Below are positions 6,770-15,233 of a DNA stretch of 39,407 nucleotides, piece by piece. Both the position numbers and the translations under genes were made by a program. Under the pieces are notes generated by a model. The model was given only the letters and a program-made list of their open reading frames with translations. It was not told the DNA's origin and did not search any database. Position 1 is the first letter of the stretch, and the number at the start of each line of letters is the position of its first letter. The stretch is from NCBI GenBank assembly GCA_031553005.1, contig JAVBMA010000046.1:1-39407 (forward strand). The letters are read 5' to 3'. The DNA is from RGIG9379 sp031553005. GTDB taxonomy: Bacteria > Bacteroidota > Bacteroidia > Bacteroidales > Paludibacteraceae.

Positions 6770-8461
6770 ATGAAAAAAATAATGTATTTAATTGTATTTT
6801 CCACATTGATCGGATGTTCATCCAGTGGAAAATTCGGAAACCTGACTACGGACAATATTTCGGTTGATCCCAAAGTATTGGAGCTGAAAGGCGGGCAGGT
6901 TCCGGTAACGGTAACGGGAACTTTTCCGGCTAAATTTTTCCCTAAAGAAGGAGAACTCGAATTTACTCCGGTGGTGGAAACTCCGAAAAATAATATACAA
7001 GGAGACAAAGTTATTTTTTATGGAGAGAAGGTAAAGGATGCCGGGCTTTTGATTGTCTCCAACGAGTATGGAGGTACTTTTTCCGAAACACAATCCTTTT
7101 CTTACACCGAGGACATGAAGATGTCCGAGTTGTATGCCGAGTTTAAAGTTAAAAAGGGAGATAAAGATATCAAATTCGGTAAGATCAAATTAGCCGACGG
7201 TGTTATCACAACACCTTTGCTGTTAGATGTAAGCGAGGCAACAGTAACCAGCAAGGAAGTTTATGGGGTAAACTCCAGCTTTATAGGGCCAAAATCGGGA
7301 ACCATACAGTACGTAATAGAAAAATCGGATATACGGAAAACCGAACTGTCGAAATCAGAAATCCAGAATTTGGTAAATGCATTGAAAAGCGCGGGAAAGG
7401 GTTCGTATATTCATATTGTCTCGGCAGCGTCTCCCGACGGGACGGAAGGACTTAACTCCAATCTGGCAAAAGAGAGGGACAGGGAAGCCACTAAATTTAT
7501 CACGGGAGAATTGAAAAAATTAAAAATAGATCTTCCTGTCAAGCACACCGTGATTGCGGAGGATTGGGAGGGGCTTTATGAAAAGATGGAAACATCCGGA
7601 CTGAAAAATAAAGACCAAATGATCCAAAGCCTGAAAGCCGAGAAAAATGTAAAGAGGCGTCAGGATATTTTACAAGGATATATAAACAACAACGGATTAT
7701 TCGAAGGTTCACTATTGCCTCCGTTGCGCCGCAGCGAAATCATGCTCCATACCGACGGAGAAAAAATGACCAGCACTACTGCAAAAATCATGATGGAAAA
7801 AGATCCGTCGCAAATGTCATTGAACGATCGCCTGAGCGCTACTGCCGAGATGACCGATACCAACAAGAAAATAGATTCGTACAAGGCAATCATTCAAAAA
7901 TATCCTGAAGATTGGAGAGCCTTCAACAATTTGGCAGCCATTTATATACAGCAAAAAAAATGGAATGATGCTACCCCTTTAATCAACCAGTCGGTCAAAC
8001 TGAATGAAAATCCTGAAAACAAATATAACCAGGGACTTATTCAGTTGTCAAAAGGCAATATGACCGGAGCTAAAAGCAGCTTTTCAAGTATGCCGGTCTC
8101 TTCCGAACGGAACTCTTCCCAATGGAACAATGCCGACGGAGCCGTTGAGATTTTTAACGGAAACTATTCCCAGGCAGTATCTATCTACGGAAATACAATC
8201 AGCAACAATGCCGCATTGGCGCAACTACTGAACAAAGACTATTCAAAAGCATCGGCTACGCTGTCCAAAATAAGCAGCCCGAATGCTACTACTTATTACC
8301 TCAAAGCGATAGTAGGCGCCCGGACAGACAACAAGAACATGGTATACGATAACCTGAAGGAAGTAATGTCGAAAGACAGAACCCTCGGTCAATCGGCAAA
8401 AACCGATATTGAATTTGCCAAGTATATGAAGGATAGCCAATTTACTGGCATATTACAATAG
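6770..8461 (+). CDS. Lipoprotein with OmpA-like segment and TPR repeats
   Basis: Predicted 563-residue lipoprotein. Signal peptide 1-15 ends in a lipobox LIGC with the lipidated Cys at 16. Residues about 25-190 look like beta-rich domains. Residues about 200-265 (SYIHIVSAASPDGTEG, then NSNLAKERDREATKFI) resemble the OmpA C-terminal peptidoglycan-binding pattern of an ASPxG loop followed by an N..L...R...V helix. Residues about 355-545 are helical pairs typical of TPR (WRAFNNLAAIYIQQKKWNDA). Such OmpA/TPR lipoproteins usually act at the cell envelope; the partner is unknown. The gene stands alone, flanked by long repeat-bearing gaps. The exact family is not recognised. Confidence 0.8.
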   Translation: MKKIMYLIVFSTLIGCSSSGKFGNLTTDNISVDPKVLELKGGQVPVTVTGTFPAKFFPKEGELEFTPVVETPKNNIQGDKVIFYGEKVKDAGLLIVSNEYGGTFSETQSFSYTEDMKMSELYAEFKVKKGDKDIKFGKIKLADGVITTPLLLDVSEATVTSKEVYGVNSSFIGPKSGTIQYVIEKSDIRKTELSKSEIQNLVNALKSAGKGSYIHIVSAASPDGTEGLNSNLAKERDREATKFITGELKKLKIDLPVKHTVIAEDWEGLYEKMETSGLKNKDQMIQSLKAEKNVKRRQDILQGYINNNGLFEGSLLPPLRRSEIMLHTDGEKMTSTTAKIMMEKDPSQMSLNDRLSATAEMTDTNKKIDSYKAIIQKYPEDWRAFNNLAAIYIQQKKWNDATPLINQSVKLNENPENKYNQGLIQLSKGNMTGAKSSFSSMPVSSERNSSQWNNADGAVEIFNGNYSQAVSIYGNTISNNAALAQLLNKDYSKASATLSKISSPNATTYYLKAIVGARTDNKNMVYDNLKEVMSKDRTLGQSAKTDIEFAKYMKDSQFTGILQ

Positions 8462-8508
8462 TTCAGATAAAGCCTGCTTAAAAGGATAGTCTAAAAGTGC
8501 TCTTTTAT

Positions 8509-8537
8509 TGCCCAAAAGCGATGGAAGGGCATTTTTG
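8509..8537 (+). terminator. Possible terminator after the OmpA/TPR lipoprotein gene
   Basis: TGCCC (8509-8513) pairs with GGGCA (8527-8531), followed by a T-run. The stem is short and the loop long, so this is a weak candidate about 50 nt past the stop. Confidence 0.4.
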
Positions 8538-8650
8538 CATTAAAAAAATCTATGTTGTTTGCTTCATCCGCTTTCAAAAAAACGATATAACATTCAATAC
8601 TTCTGGTATTGAAAATAAAGATTTTTTATTCCGAAATCAGATTAATATAA

Positions 8651-8824
8651 ATGCCTATCAGCAAAAATACCCCTACATTTCAGATTCTCATTTGGGGATT
8701 CCTCATTCCACTTTCATTGCATTTGGAATGACAGACGCTCCCATTCATATACACCAAGGTGTCATTCCGAACGCAGTGAGGAATCTCTGAATGTATACTT
8801 GGGGGTATTTTTACTGATAGGCAT
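8651..8824. repeat. REP/MITE-like fold-back unit 2
   Basis: A compact 174-bp unit with 23-nt terminal inverted repeats that differ at one base. The left end reads ATGCCTATCAGCAAAAATAC... (8651-8673) and the right end is its complement (8802-8824). Inside are the two GATTCCTCA/GGAATGACA arms (8697-8734 and 8761-8795). Its left half matches the right half of unit 1 and the reverse is also true, so it is the same element inverted, without the central hairpin. A 97-codon plus-strand frame crossing it is spurious. Confidence 0.85.
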
Positions 8825-9058
8825 ATTGATATACCATATTAGAAGAGTGAATTCGTTCCGGACGGCAATCATTTCCGGAGAAATAATGTTATTTTTGCGG
8901 TATTAATTTATTTTAACGGGAATTAGATATAGGTGATTAAAGGCATAATGCAGTTATCTGTCATTTAAATACCTTTAAGCCACTTATTTTGTGCAGAACC
9001 GAAATAAACTGTAATGTTTACATATGTTTTGCTCAAAGTAGATAAAGTATATCTCCGG

Positions 9059-9089
9059 TTTCAACGATTGATTCGTACAAATAGTTTTG
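9059..9089 (+). promoter_or_regulatory. Candidate promoter of the sufSE operon
   Basis: TTTC (9059-9062), 19 nt, then TAGTTTTG (9082-9089) is one base from the Bacteroidetes TTTG-N19-TAnnTTTG consensus. Transcription would start near 9096, giving a leader of about 70 nt before sufS. Confidence 0.55.
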
Positions 9090-9163
9090 TATATCTGACT
9101 TAAACGCTTCATATTTTAGTTTCGGATTACAATAAAGAGCGTAATGAAATAAAGAAAAACATT

Positions 9164-10387
9164 ATGAGTTTTGACATAAAAAAAATAAGGGCCGATTTTC
9201 CGATTTTACAGAAAGAGATTTATAAAAAACCGCTGGTCTATCTTGACAATGCGGCGACGACACAGAAACCGGCATGTGTTGTCGATAAGATATGCGAAAA
9301 CTACTATAATAATAATGCCAATATACATCGCGGGGTTCATTTCCTGAGCCAGGTGGCGACCGAAGCACATGAGTCGGCACGCGAGACCGTCCGCTCTTTT
9401 ATCGGTGCGCGCTCTACAAATGAAATCATATTTACACGCGGCACTACCGAAGCAATCAACTTGGTAGCCAGTTCTTTCGGACGAAGCCAGTGTAAAGACG
9501 GGGACGAAATTATTCTTACCCAGATGGAGCACCATTCCAATATTGTACCTTGGCAGTTGTTACAATCGGAACGGGATATCCGTATCAAGGTCGTTCCGGT
9601 TAATGCGAAAGGCGAATTATTGCTGGACGAATTAGACCGCCTTTTTACTGAAAAGACCAAGCTCGTTTCCGTTACGCATGTTTCCAATGCCTTGGGGACA
9701 ATCAATCCGGTAAAAGAAATCATACGGCGTGCGCATGAACGTGATATTCCCGTACTGATAGACGGGGCGCAATCGGTTCCTCACTTCCGGGTAGACGTCC
9801 AGGATCTGGATGCCGATTTTTATGTTTTCTCAGGGCATAAAGTTTACGGGCCTACCGGTATAGGAGTTTTGTACGGAAAAGAAAAATGGCTGGACAAAAT
9901 TCCTCCTTATCAGGGTGGAGGCGAGATGATAAAGAAAGTAACTTTTGAAAAAACCACTTTCAACGAGCTTCCGTTTAAGTTTGAAGCAGGCACTCCCGAT
10001 TATATCGGTTCGACAGCCTTGGCTGAAGCATTGAATTATATGCAGAATATCGGAATGGATGCGGTTGAGGCTCATGAGCAGGAATTACTCCGCTATGCTA
10101 CCAGTAAACTCAAAGAGGTGGAAGATATACGATTTATAGGCGAAGCTGCGGCAAAAAGCGGATTAGTCTCTTTTTTGGTCGGCAATATCCATCCATACGA
10201 TATAGGTACTATTCTGGATAAACTGGGGATAGCTGTCCGTACCGGTCATCACTGCGCCGAACCTATCATGCAGGCGTTTGGGATCGAAGGTACTGTCCGT
10301 GCCTCTTTCGGTATCTATAATACAGAAGAAGAAATTGACACTCTTGTTGCCGGTATACAACGTGCGCAAAAAATGTTCAGGCATTGA
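9164..10387 (+). CDS. sufS: Cysteine desulfurase SufS
   Basis: PLP enzyme of 407 residues that removes sulfur from L-cysteine as a persulfide for iron-sulfur cluster assembly. Seen: YLDNAATTQKP (26-36), the MEHHSN segment (121-126), DGAQSVPH (200-207), FSGHKVYGPTG with the PLP Lys at 226, and RTGHHCAEPIM with the persulfide Cys at 364 in the short group II loop. Length and motifs match SufS rather than IscS/NifS. sufE follows after 81 nt. The scaffold genes sufBCD, often adjacent in Bacteroidetes, are not in this window, so they must be elsewhere or the operon is split. Confidence 0.97.
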   Translation: MSFDIKKIRADFPILQKEIYKKPLVYLDNAATTQKPACVVDKICENYYNNNANIHRGVHFLSQVATEAHESARETVRSFIGARSTNEIIFTRGTTEAINLVASSFGRSQCKDGDEIILTQMEHHSNIVPWQLLQSERDIRIKVVPVNAKGELLLDELDRLFTEKTKLVSVTHVSNALGTINPVKEIIRRAHERDIPVLIDGAQSVPHFRVDVQDLDADFYVFSGHKVYGPTGIGVLYGKEKWLDKIPPYQGGGEMIKKVTFEKTTFNELPFKFEAGTPDYIGSTALAEALNYMQNIGMDAVEAHEQELLRYATSKLKEVEDIRFIGEAAAKSGLVSFLVGNIHPYDIGTILDKLGIAVRTGHHCAEPIMQAFGIEGTVRASFGIYNTEEEIDTLVAGIQRAQKMFRH

Positions 10388-10465
10388 ATATTAGTTATTA
10401 GCACGAGTTATGAATAGCTCAGATCTAAATAACTTACAACTAAATAACTTACAACTAATAACTAA
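10388..10465. repeat. Simple-word repeat between sufS and sufE
   Basis: The gap is built of near-repeats: TTAGTTATTAG, two copies of CTAAATAACTTACAA and one ACTAATAACTAA. It does not form a strong hairpin and encodes nothing. It resembles the words at 1811 and 2128 (TTATTAGT). Confidence 0.6.
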
Positions 10466-10468
10466 CAC

Positions 10469-10891
10469 ATGACAATTAACGAAAAGCAAGACCAGATAAT
10501 TTCCGAATTTGAATGGTTGGAAGATTGGCTGGATAAATATCAGCAGATAATAGATAAAGGACTTTCGAGCAAAGGCATTGATCCGGAATATAAAACTCCG
10601 GAAAACCTGATAGAAGGATGCCAGAGCAAAGTCTGGCTGACAGCCGGATATAAAGACGGGAAAATTTATTATCAGGGAGAAAGCAACACCGATATCGCAG
10701 GAGGAATTGTTGCGATGCTGGTCGAAATCCTCTCCGGGCATACGCCTGATGAAATCCTGAATAGCGATCTCTATTTCATAGACCGCATCGGATTAAAAGA
10801 ACACCTCTCCCCGACACGTTCCAATGGAATGCTAGCCATGATCAAACAAATGAAACTTTATGCAATGGCTTTCAAAGCAAAGGAAAAATAA
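10469..10891 (+). CDS. sufE: Sulfur acceptor SufE
   Basis: Small cytoplasmic protein of 140 residues that takes persulfide sulfur from SufS and passes it to the SUF scaffold. The key motif EGCQSKVWL carries Cys51, the same position as the acceptor Cys of E. coli SufE. The segments FEWLEDWLDKYQQIID and GGIVAMLVEILSGHTP are typical of the family. It lies directly behind sufS on the same strand and is almost certainly co-transcribed with it. The ATG at 10469 gives the standard N-terminus. Confidence 0.96.
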   Translation: MTINEKQDQIISEFEWLEDWLDKYQQIIDKGLSSKGIDPEYKTPENLIEGCQSKVWLTAGYKDGKIYYQGESNTDIAGGIVAMLVEILSGHTPDEILNSDLYFIDRIGLKEHLSPTRSNGMLAMIKQMKLYAMAFKAKEK

Positions 10892-10924
10892 AAGCTAAAA
10901 GGGCAATTTCTTTAAGATCACATA

Positions 10925-12958
10925 ATGAACAACACGAACGGAAAGTTTTTTGACAAGATATATCCGGCTATCTGTCAAATCCTTTGTATATACATTTTCT
11001 TTATTCTTTTTTTCTTTATCAGCCGGTCTGTTTTTGTTTTAGCTTTTGGAGAGGATGAGCTTTGGGCGGAAAAAACAAATATCGCCTCAGCCTTTTTTAT
11101 GGGTTTCCGGTTTGATACCGTTATTACCTTATATTGCCTTCTTCCGTTGATTCTGGTTTCTGGCATAAGCCTGTTTCTGAAAAATCCGTTCAACAAATTG
11201 AAAATAGTTTTGACCACTGTCTTTTTTGTTACGCTCCTTATTTCGACAATAATTAATTTTTACTACTACAAATTTTTTCAGGACAATATCAATATACTCT
11301 TTTTCGGATTGTTTGAAGACGATACGGAAGCTGTGCTTACCTCTGTCTGGACAGATTATCCTTTTGTTATGCTTTCGTTTCTTATAATCGGTGTCTCTTA
11401 TCTTGCCTACTGCTATTTTAACAAGGTTTTTAATGCCCGGTTTAAAATTCCGGAATGCCCTTTGGTTTTCAAAATATCAATTGTTACCGTCTTTCTTTTT
11501 CTGTTGGTTTTGGGTATCAGAGGACGGCTGACCGTATTCCCGCTAAAATCTGAAGATAAAATTATTTGCCATCATTTTTTTATTAACCGTATTCCGGGCA
11601 ACGGAGGTTTTGATTTAATAAATGCCTATTTACGGAAGAAAGCATACACGGTGAAAGCCGAAAATCCGGAGGAAGTCGTAAAAAAATATGGATTTTCATC
11701 GGCTCATGAAGCCATCAGCATATATATAAATCGTCCGGTGAAGAATAATCCGGACTCTTTGACCAATGCGTTGAAAGTGCGTACACCTCACAACGAGTTC
11801 CTTGCGAAAAATCCGCCGAATGTAGTCGTATTTTTATGTGAAAGCATGAGCATGTATTTCATGTCGCTCCAAGATGATGCCAACTTCAACCTGCTTGGAG
11901 AGTTGAAAGATGTTTTGCCTCACTCTTATCTGTTCGATCATATTTTACAATCAACGGGAGGTACTATAGATGCGTTGGAAAATTTGATTATAAACAATTA
12001 TCATTCAAATGTTTCGCAATCAAATTTTTATAATACCTCATTTGAAGGCGCCACTGCCCGCCCTTTTTACAATGCAGGTTATGATATCTGTTTTTTTACC
12101 AGTGCGCGGCTGGGCTGGCGGAACCTCAACAATTTCCTTCCCCATCAATATTTTCAGCAAACAGCAGGCTCAGAAACCATCAGGCAGAAGTATGCCGGTT
12201 GTCCCGAAAAAACATGGGGAATCTACGATGAATATTTATTCGACTATGTTTTTGAACAGTTGTCCGGAAAGAAAAGGAACAAACCTGCTTTCATATTCGC
12301 TTTGACATCGACTAACCACACTCCATATGAGATGCCGGATATTGATTATCCCGACCTGACTCTATTGTCTGATGATATAAATACGGATGAAGAAATTGCG
12401 CTCAAAGCATTTAGGACATTCCGTTATACTAACGATTGCATTGGAAAATTTATCAAAAAGATTAAAGCGTCTCCATTACATGAAAATACCATAGTGGTTG
12501 TAACCGGAGACCATAATGCCCGTGGCATTTTCAATTACGGAGACAGTGAGAAATTGTCAAAACACGGTGTTCCGCTACTCTTTTTCCTGCCGGAAAAGTA
12601 CAAGCCGTCTGCCGAAATAAATATACATTGCTTTGGCTCCCACAAAGATGTTTTCCCGACGATATACAACATTGCATTGTCTGATGCCACCTATCTGAAA
12701 ACGGGTATCAACTTATTCAATAAGGATGAGTCGGAAACTAACTTCGGAATTTCGGAGTTTACTATGGTTTTTGATCGAAATGGATATATGCAACTGAATA
12801 ATGTCACAGCCGGAATGGGTTGGTCTCCTGACCGAAAAGATATGTTAATCCCTGCGCCTCCATCGCCTTCATTCGAAAAGTCCAATAAAAAAATGAATGC
12901 ATTCATGGCCTCCATGGTCTACTTTATGGGAATGAATTTATGGAAGAACAAACGATAG
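10925..12958 (+). CDS. LtaS-like membrane sulfatase-fold protein (phosphotransferase family)
   Basis: Polytopic inner-membrane protein of 677 residues. Five hydrophobic segments (about 17-40, 65-85, 96-113, 146-166, 183-200) precede a large periplasmic alkaline-phosphatase/sulfatase-fold domain. Metal and nucleophile positions are visible: VVVFLCESMS with Glu306, STGGTIDALENL with the candidate nucleophile Thr347, TSTNHTPYE, and VVVTGDHNARG with the Asp-His pair near 526. This layout is that of lipoteichoic acid synthase-like proteins. Gram-negative members transfer phosphoglycerol or phosphoethanolamine to glycans or lipids; the substrate here is unknown. It starts 33 nt after sufE, so it may share that transcript, although no functional link is known. 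Confidence 0.85.
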   Translation: MNNTNGKFFDKIYPAICQILCIYIFFILFFFISRSVFVLAFGEDELWAEKTNIASAFFMGFRFDTVITLYCLLPLILVSGISLFLKNPFNKLKIVLTTVFFVTLLISTIINFYYYKFFQDNINILFFGLFEDDTEAVLTSVWTDYPFVMLSFLIIGVSYLAYCYFNKVFNARFKIPECPLVFKISIVTVFLFLLVLGIRGRLTVFPLKSEDKIICHHFFINRIPGNGGFDLINAYLRKKAYTVKAENPEEVVKKYGFSSAHEAISIYINRPVKNNPDSLTNALKVRTPHNEFLAKNPPNVVVFLCESMSMYFMSLQDDANFNLLGELKDVLPHSYLFDHILQSTGGTIDALENLIINNYHSNVSQSNFYNTSFEGATARPFYNAGYDICFFTSARLGWRNLNNFLPHQYFQQTAGSETIRQKYAGCPEKTWGIYDEYLFDYVFEQLSGKKRNKPAFIFALTSTNHTPYEMPDIDYPDLTLLSDDINTDEEIALKAFRTFRYTNDCIGKFIKKIKASPLHENTIVVVTGDHNARGIFNYGDSEKLSKHGVPLLFFLPEKYKPSAEINIHCFGSHKDVFPTIYNIALSDATYLKTGINLFNKDESETNFGISEFTMVFDRNGYMQLNNVTAGMGWSPDRKDMLIPAPPSPSFEKSNKKMNAFMASMVYFMGMNLWKNKR

Positions 12959-13070
12959 AATGATTGGATTCCGGCTAAGGGATGATTAAATTACGGTTGT
13001 ATTCGATATAATTGTATTTTACGTACAACCTTTTGGGGCTATTATACTCCTTAAATTTTCCGGCAATAAA

Positions 13071-13166
13071 AAAAGCACTAAGACACGAAAAACACGGAAA
13101 TTTATTTAGCAAAAAGAATATCTTTTTAACTATAATTTTCCGTGTCTTTCGTATTTCCGTGCTTTT
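13071..13166. repeat. Long fold-back between convergent genes (CACGG/AAGACACG words)
   Basis: AAAAGCACTAAGACACGAAA and continuing bases to about 13102 are mirrored at 13134-13166 by TTTCCGTGTCTTTCGTATTT and flanking bases, with a few mismatches, leaving a loop of about 30 nt. It separates the LtaS-like gene and the fumarase gene, which converge here, and could act as a bidirectional terminator. A 67-codon plus-strand frame crossing it is spurious. Confidence 0.65.
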
Positions 13167-13171
13167 AAAAA

Positions 13172-14818
13172 TTATTTCTTACATACTCCCGGACACCAAG
13201 GTTTCAGTTGTTTGAAGAAATCATTTCCTTTATCGTCTACCAGAATGAATGCAGGGAAGTCTTCCACTTCGATTTTCCAGATAGCCTCCATTCCAAGTTC
13301 CGGATATTCTATACACTCTATACTTTTGATATTATTCTGGGCAAGTATAGCAGCCGGGCCTCCGATCGAACCTAAATAGAATCCGCCGTGCTTTTGGCAA
13401 GCATCCGTAACTTGTTGGCTGCGGTTACCTTTTGCCAGCATAATCATGCTTCCGCCATGGCTTTGGAACAGGTCAACGTAAGAGTCCATTCGTCCGGCAG
13501 TGGTAGGCCCCATAGAACCGCATGCCATTCCCGCAGGAGTTTTTGCCGGACCGGCATAATAGATCGGATGATCTTTAACATACTGTGGCAAATCTTCGCC
13601 GTTATCCAACCGTTCTTTCAACTTTGCATGTGCAATGTCGCGGCCTACGATAATTGTTCCGTTCAACGACAAGCGTGTCGCAACAGGATATTTGGATAAT
13701 TCGCCTAATATCTCTTTCATCGGGCGGTTAAGGTCTATTTTGACAGCTTCGCCTTCTCCCGATTTGCGTAGTTCCTCAGGAATAAACCTTCCCGGATTTT
13801 CTTCCAGTTTTTCGATCCAAACACCATCTTTGTTTATTTTAGCCTTGATGTTGCGGTCGGCAGAACAGGAAACCGCCATACCTACCGGACAAGAAGCGCC
13901 GTGACGCGGTAAACGGATGATACGAATATCGTGTGCAAGGTATTTTCCTCCGAACTGAGCTCCCAATCCGATTTTCTGAGCCTCTTTCAGCATCTCTTCT
14001 TCCAGTGCCAGATCGCGGAAAGCTTGTCCGCCTTCATTGCCTTGAGCTGGAAGTTCATCATAATATTTTGTAGAAGCCAGTTTTACTGTTTTCAAGCACA
14101 TATCGGCCGAAGTCCCGCCGATTACAAACGCGATATGGTAAGGAGGACAAGCGGCAGTTCCCAGTGATTTCATTTTTTCCACTAAAAACTTTTTAAGTGT
14201 TTCAGGATTCAACAATGCTTTTGTTTCCTGAAAAAGATACGTTTTGTTGCTAGATCCGCCTCCCTTTGCAATACAAAGGAACTTGTACTCAGCGCCGTCT
14301 ACAGCCTGGATATCGATTTGTGCCGGAAGGTTACAATTTGAATTTATCTCCTTGTACATATCCAACGGAATAGTTTGGGAATAACGCAGGTTTTCTTTCG
14401 TATAAGTTTCATAAACCCCTTTTGAAAGAGCCTCTTCATCGCCTCCTCCGGTCCATACTTGTTGTCCCTTTTTAGCTACGATAGTTGCAGTTCCCGTATC
14501 CTGGCAGAAAGGCAAAATACCTTTGGAAGAGATTTCTGCATTCTGAAGCATGGTCAATGCTACGAACTTATCATTTTCGGAAGCTTCCGGATCGGATAAG
14601 ATTTTAGCAACCTGTTTTTGGTGTGCCGTACGCAATAAAAACGCGCAATCGTGAAAACAAGCTTGTGCTAACTTGGTCAATGCGTCAGGACTGACTTTGA
14701 GCATTTCATTTCCTTCAAAACCGGATGTAGAAACGCCTTCTTTAGTTAAAAGGTAATATTCTGTTTCGTCTTTTCCTACCGGAAAAGGATTCTGATACTT
14801 AAACGGAGGTACTGCCAT
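13172..14818 (-). CDS. fumA: Fumarate hydratase, class I ([4Fe-4S], oxygen-sensitive)
   Basis: Cytoplasmic enzyme of 548 residues interconverting fumarate and malate. The three cluster-ligand cysteines sit at Cys105 (LPFCQDTGT), Cys224 (GTAACPPYH) and Cys318 (GMAVSCSADRN), the same numbers as in E. coli FumA. Also seen: KGGGSSNKT, GLGAQFGGKYLAHDIR, and KTPAGMACGSMGPTTAGRMD in the C-terminal beta domain. The gene is full length and single, and convergent with the LtaS-like gene. With frdCAB at 31.5 kb it makes the reductive branch that ends in succinate. The ATG at 14818 gives the family N-terminus, with a TAATTTTG box about 30 nt upstream. Confidence 0.97.
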   Translation of the reverse strand: MAVPPFKYQNPFPVGKDETEYYLLTKEGVSTSGFEGNEMLKVSPDALTKLAQACFHDCAFLLRTAHQKQVAKILSDPEASENDKFVALTMLQNAEISSKGILPFCQDTGTATIVAKKGQQVWTGGGDEEALSKGVYETYTKENLRYSQTIPLDMYKEINSNCNLPAQIDIQAVDGAEYKFLCIAKGGGSSNKTYLFQETKALLNPETLKKFLVEKMKSLGTAACPPYHIAFVIGGTSADMCLKTVKLASTKYYDELPAQGNEGGQAFRDLALEEEMLKEAQKIGLGAQFGGKYLAHDIRIIRLPRHGASCPVGMAVSCSADRNIKAKINKDGVWIEKLEENPGRFIPEELRKSGEGEAVKIDLNRPMKEILGELSKYPVATRLSLNGTIIVGRDIAHAKLKERLDNGEDLPQYVKDHPIYYAGPAKTPAGMACGSMGPTTAGRMDSYVDLFQSHGGSMIMLAKGNRSQQVTDACQKHGGFYLGSIGGPAAILAQNNIKSIECIEYPELGMEAIWKIEVEDFPAFILVDDKGNDFFKQLKPWCPGVCKK

Positions 14819-14847
14819 TGCTTTGTCTTTTTATAATTATTTTCGTG

Positions 14848-14855
14848 CAAAATTA
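14848..14855 (-). promoter_or_regulatory. Possible fumarase promoter -7 box
   Basis: TAATTTTG on the minus strand matches TAnnTTTG and would start transcription about 20-25 nt before the fumarase ATG. No TTTG is found at the -33 distance. Confidence 0.4.
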
Positions 14856-15233
14856 AAAAATTCCTTGTATTAGTTTAGCTTCGGTGAGATTATATTTCTG
14901 AAAATGATTGTCCATTATGTTCCCTATTTTAACGCGGTGCTTTAGCAAACGGCTATTAGTCCTTAAAACTCTATGTGCTTACATTTGAATGTATTTGGAG
15001 AGATATGTTTGCGGATAATTAGAATGTGTTTTTAATTTTTTTTTATAAATTTACCGTGTTTAAGCGAAGTTTAGATTTTTCTTTGTTGAGAAGGAAAATA
15101 ATTAAATTCAAAGCCTTGGATATTCGTTTATGACTCATTTGAAAAAGGTATAATATTTGTGGTATTTTTCTAATAATTAAAGTTTTGACAGACTGATATA
15201 GTCCCAAAATTTAGAAAATCAAAATTTAAAATC
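14856..15233. other. Divergent intergenic region, fumarase / mannanase
   Basis: AT-rich spacer between divergent genes. Apart from the candidate fumarase box I see no strong hairpin, repeat or complete promoter. A TATAATATTTG stretch at 15149-15159 is a weak -7-like candidate for the mannanase gene. Nothing is coded. Confidence 0.5.

Noticed and set aside
8497..8790. 97-codon plus-strand frame after the OmpA/TPR lipoprotein gene
   Set aside because: It runs through a terminator-like hairpin and most of fold-back unit 2.
13012..13215. 67-codon plus-strand frame between convergent genes
   Set aside because: It is the fold-back repeat plus the fumarase 3' end read in antisense.
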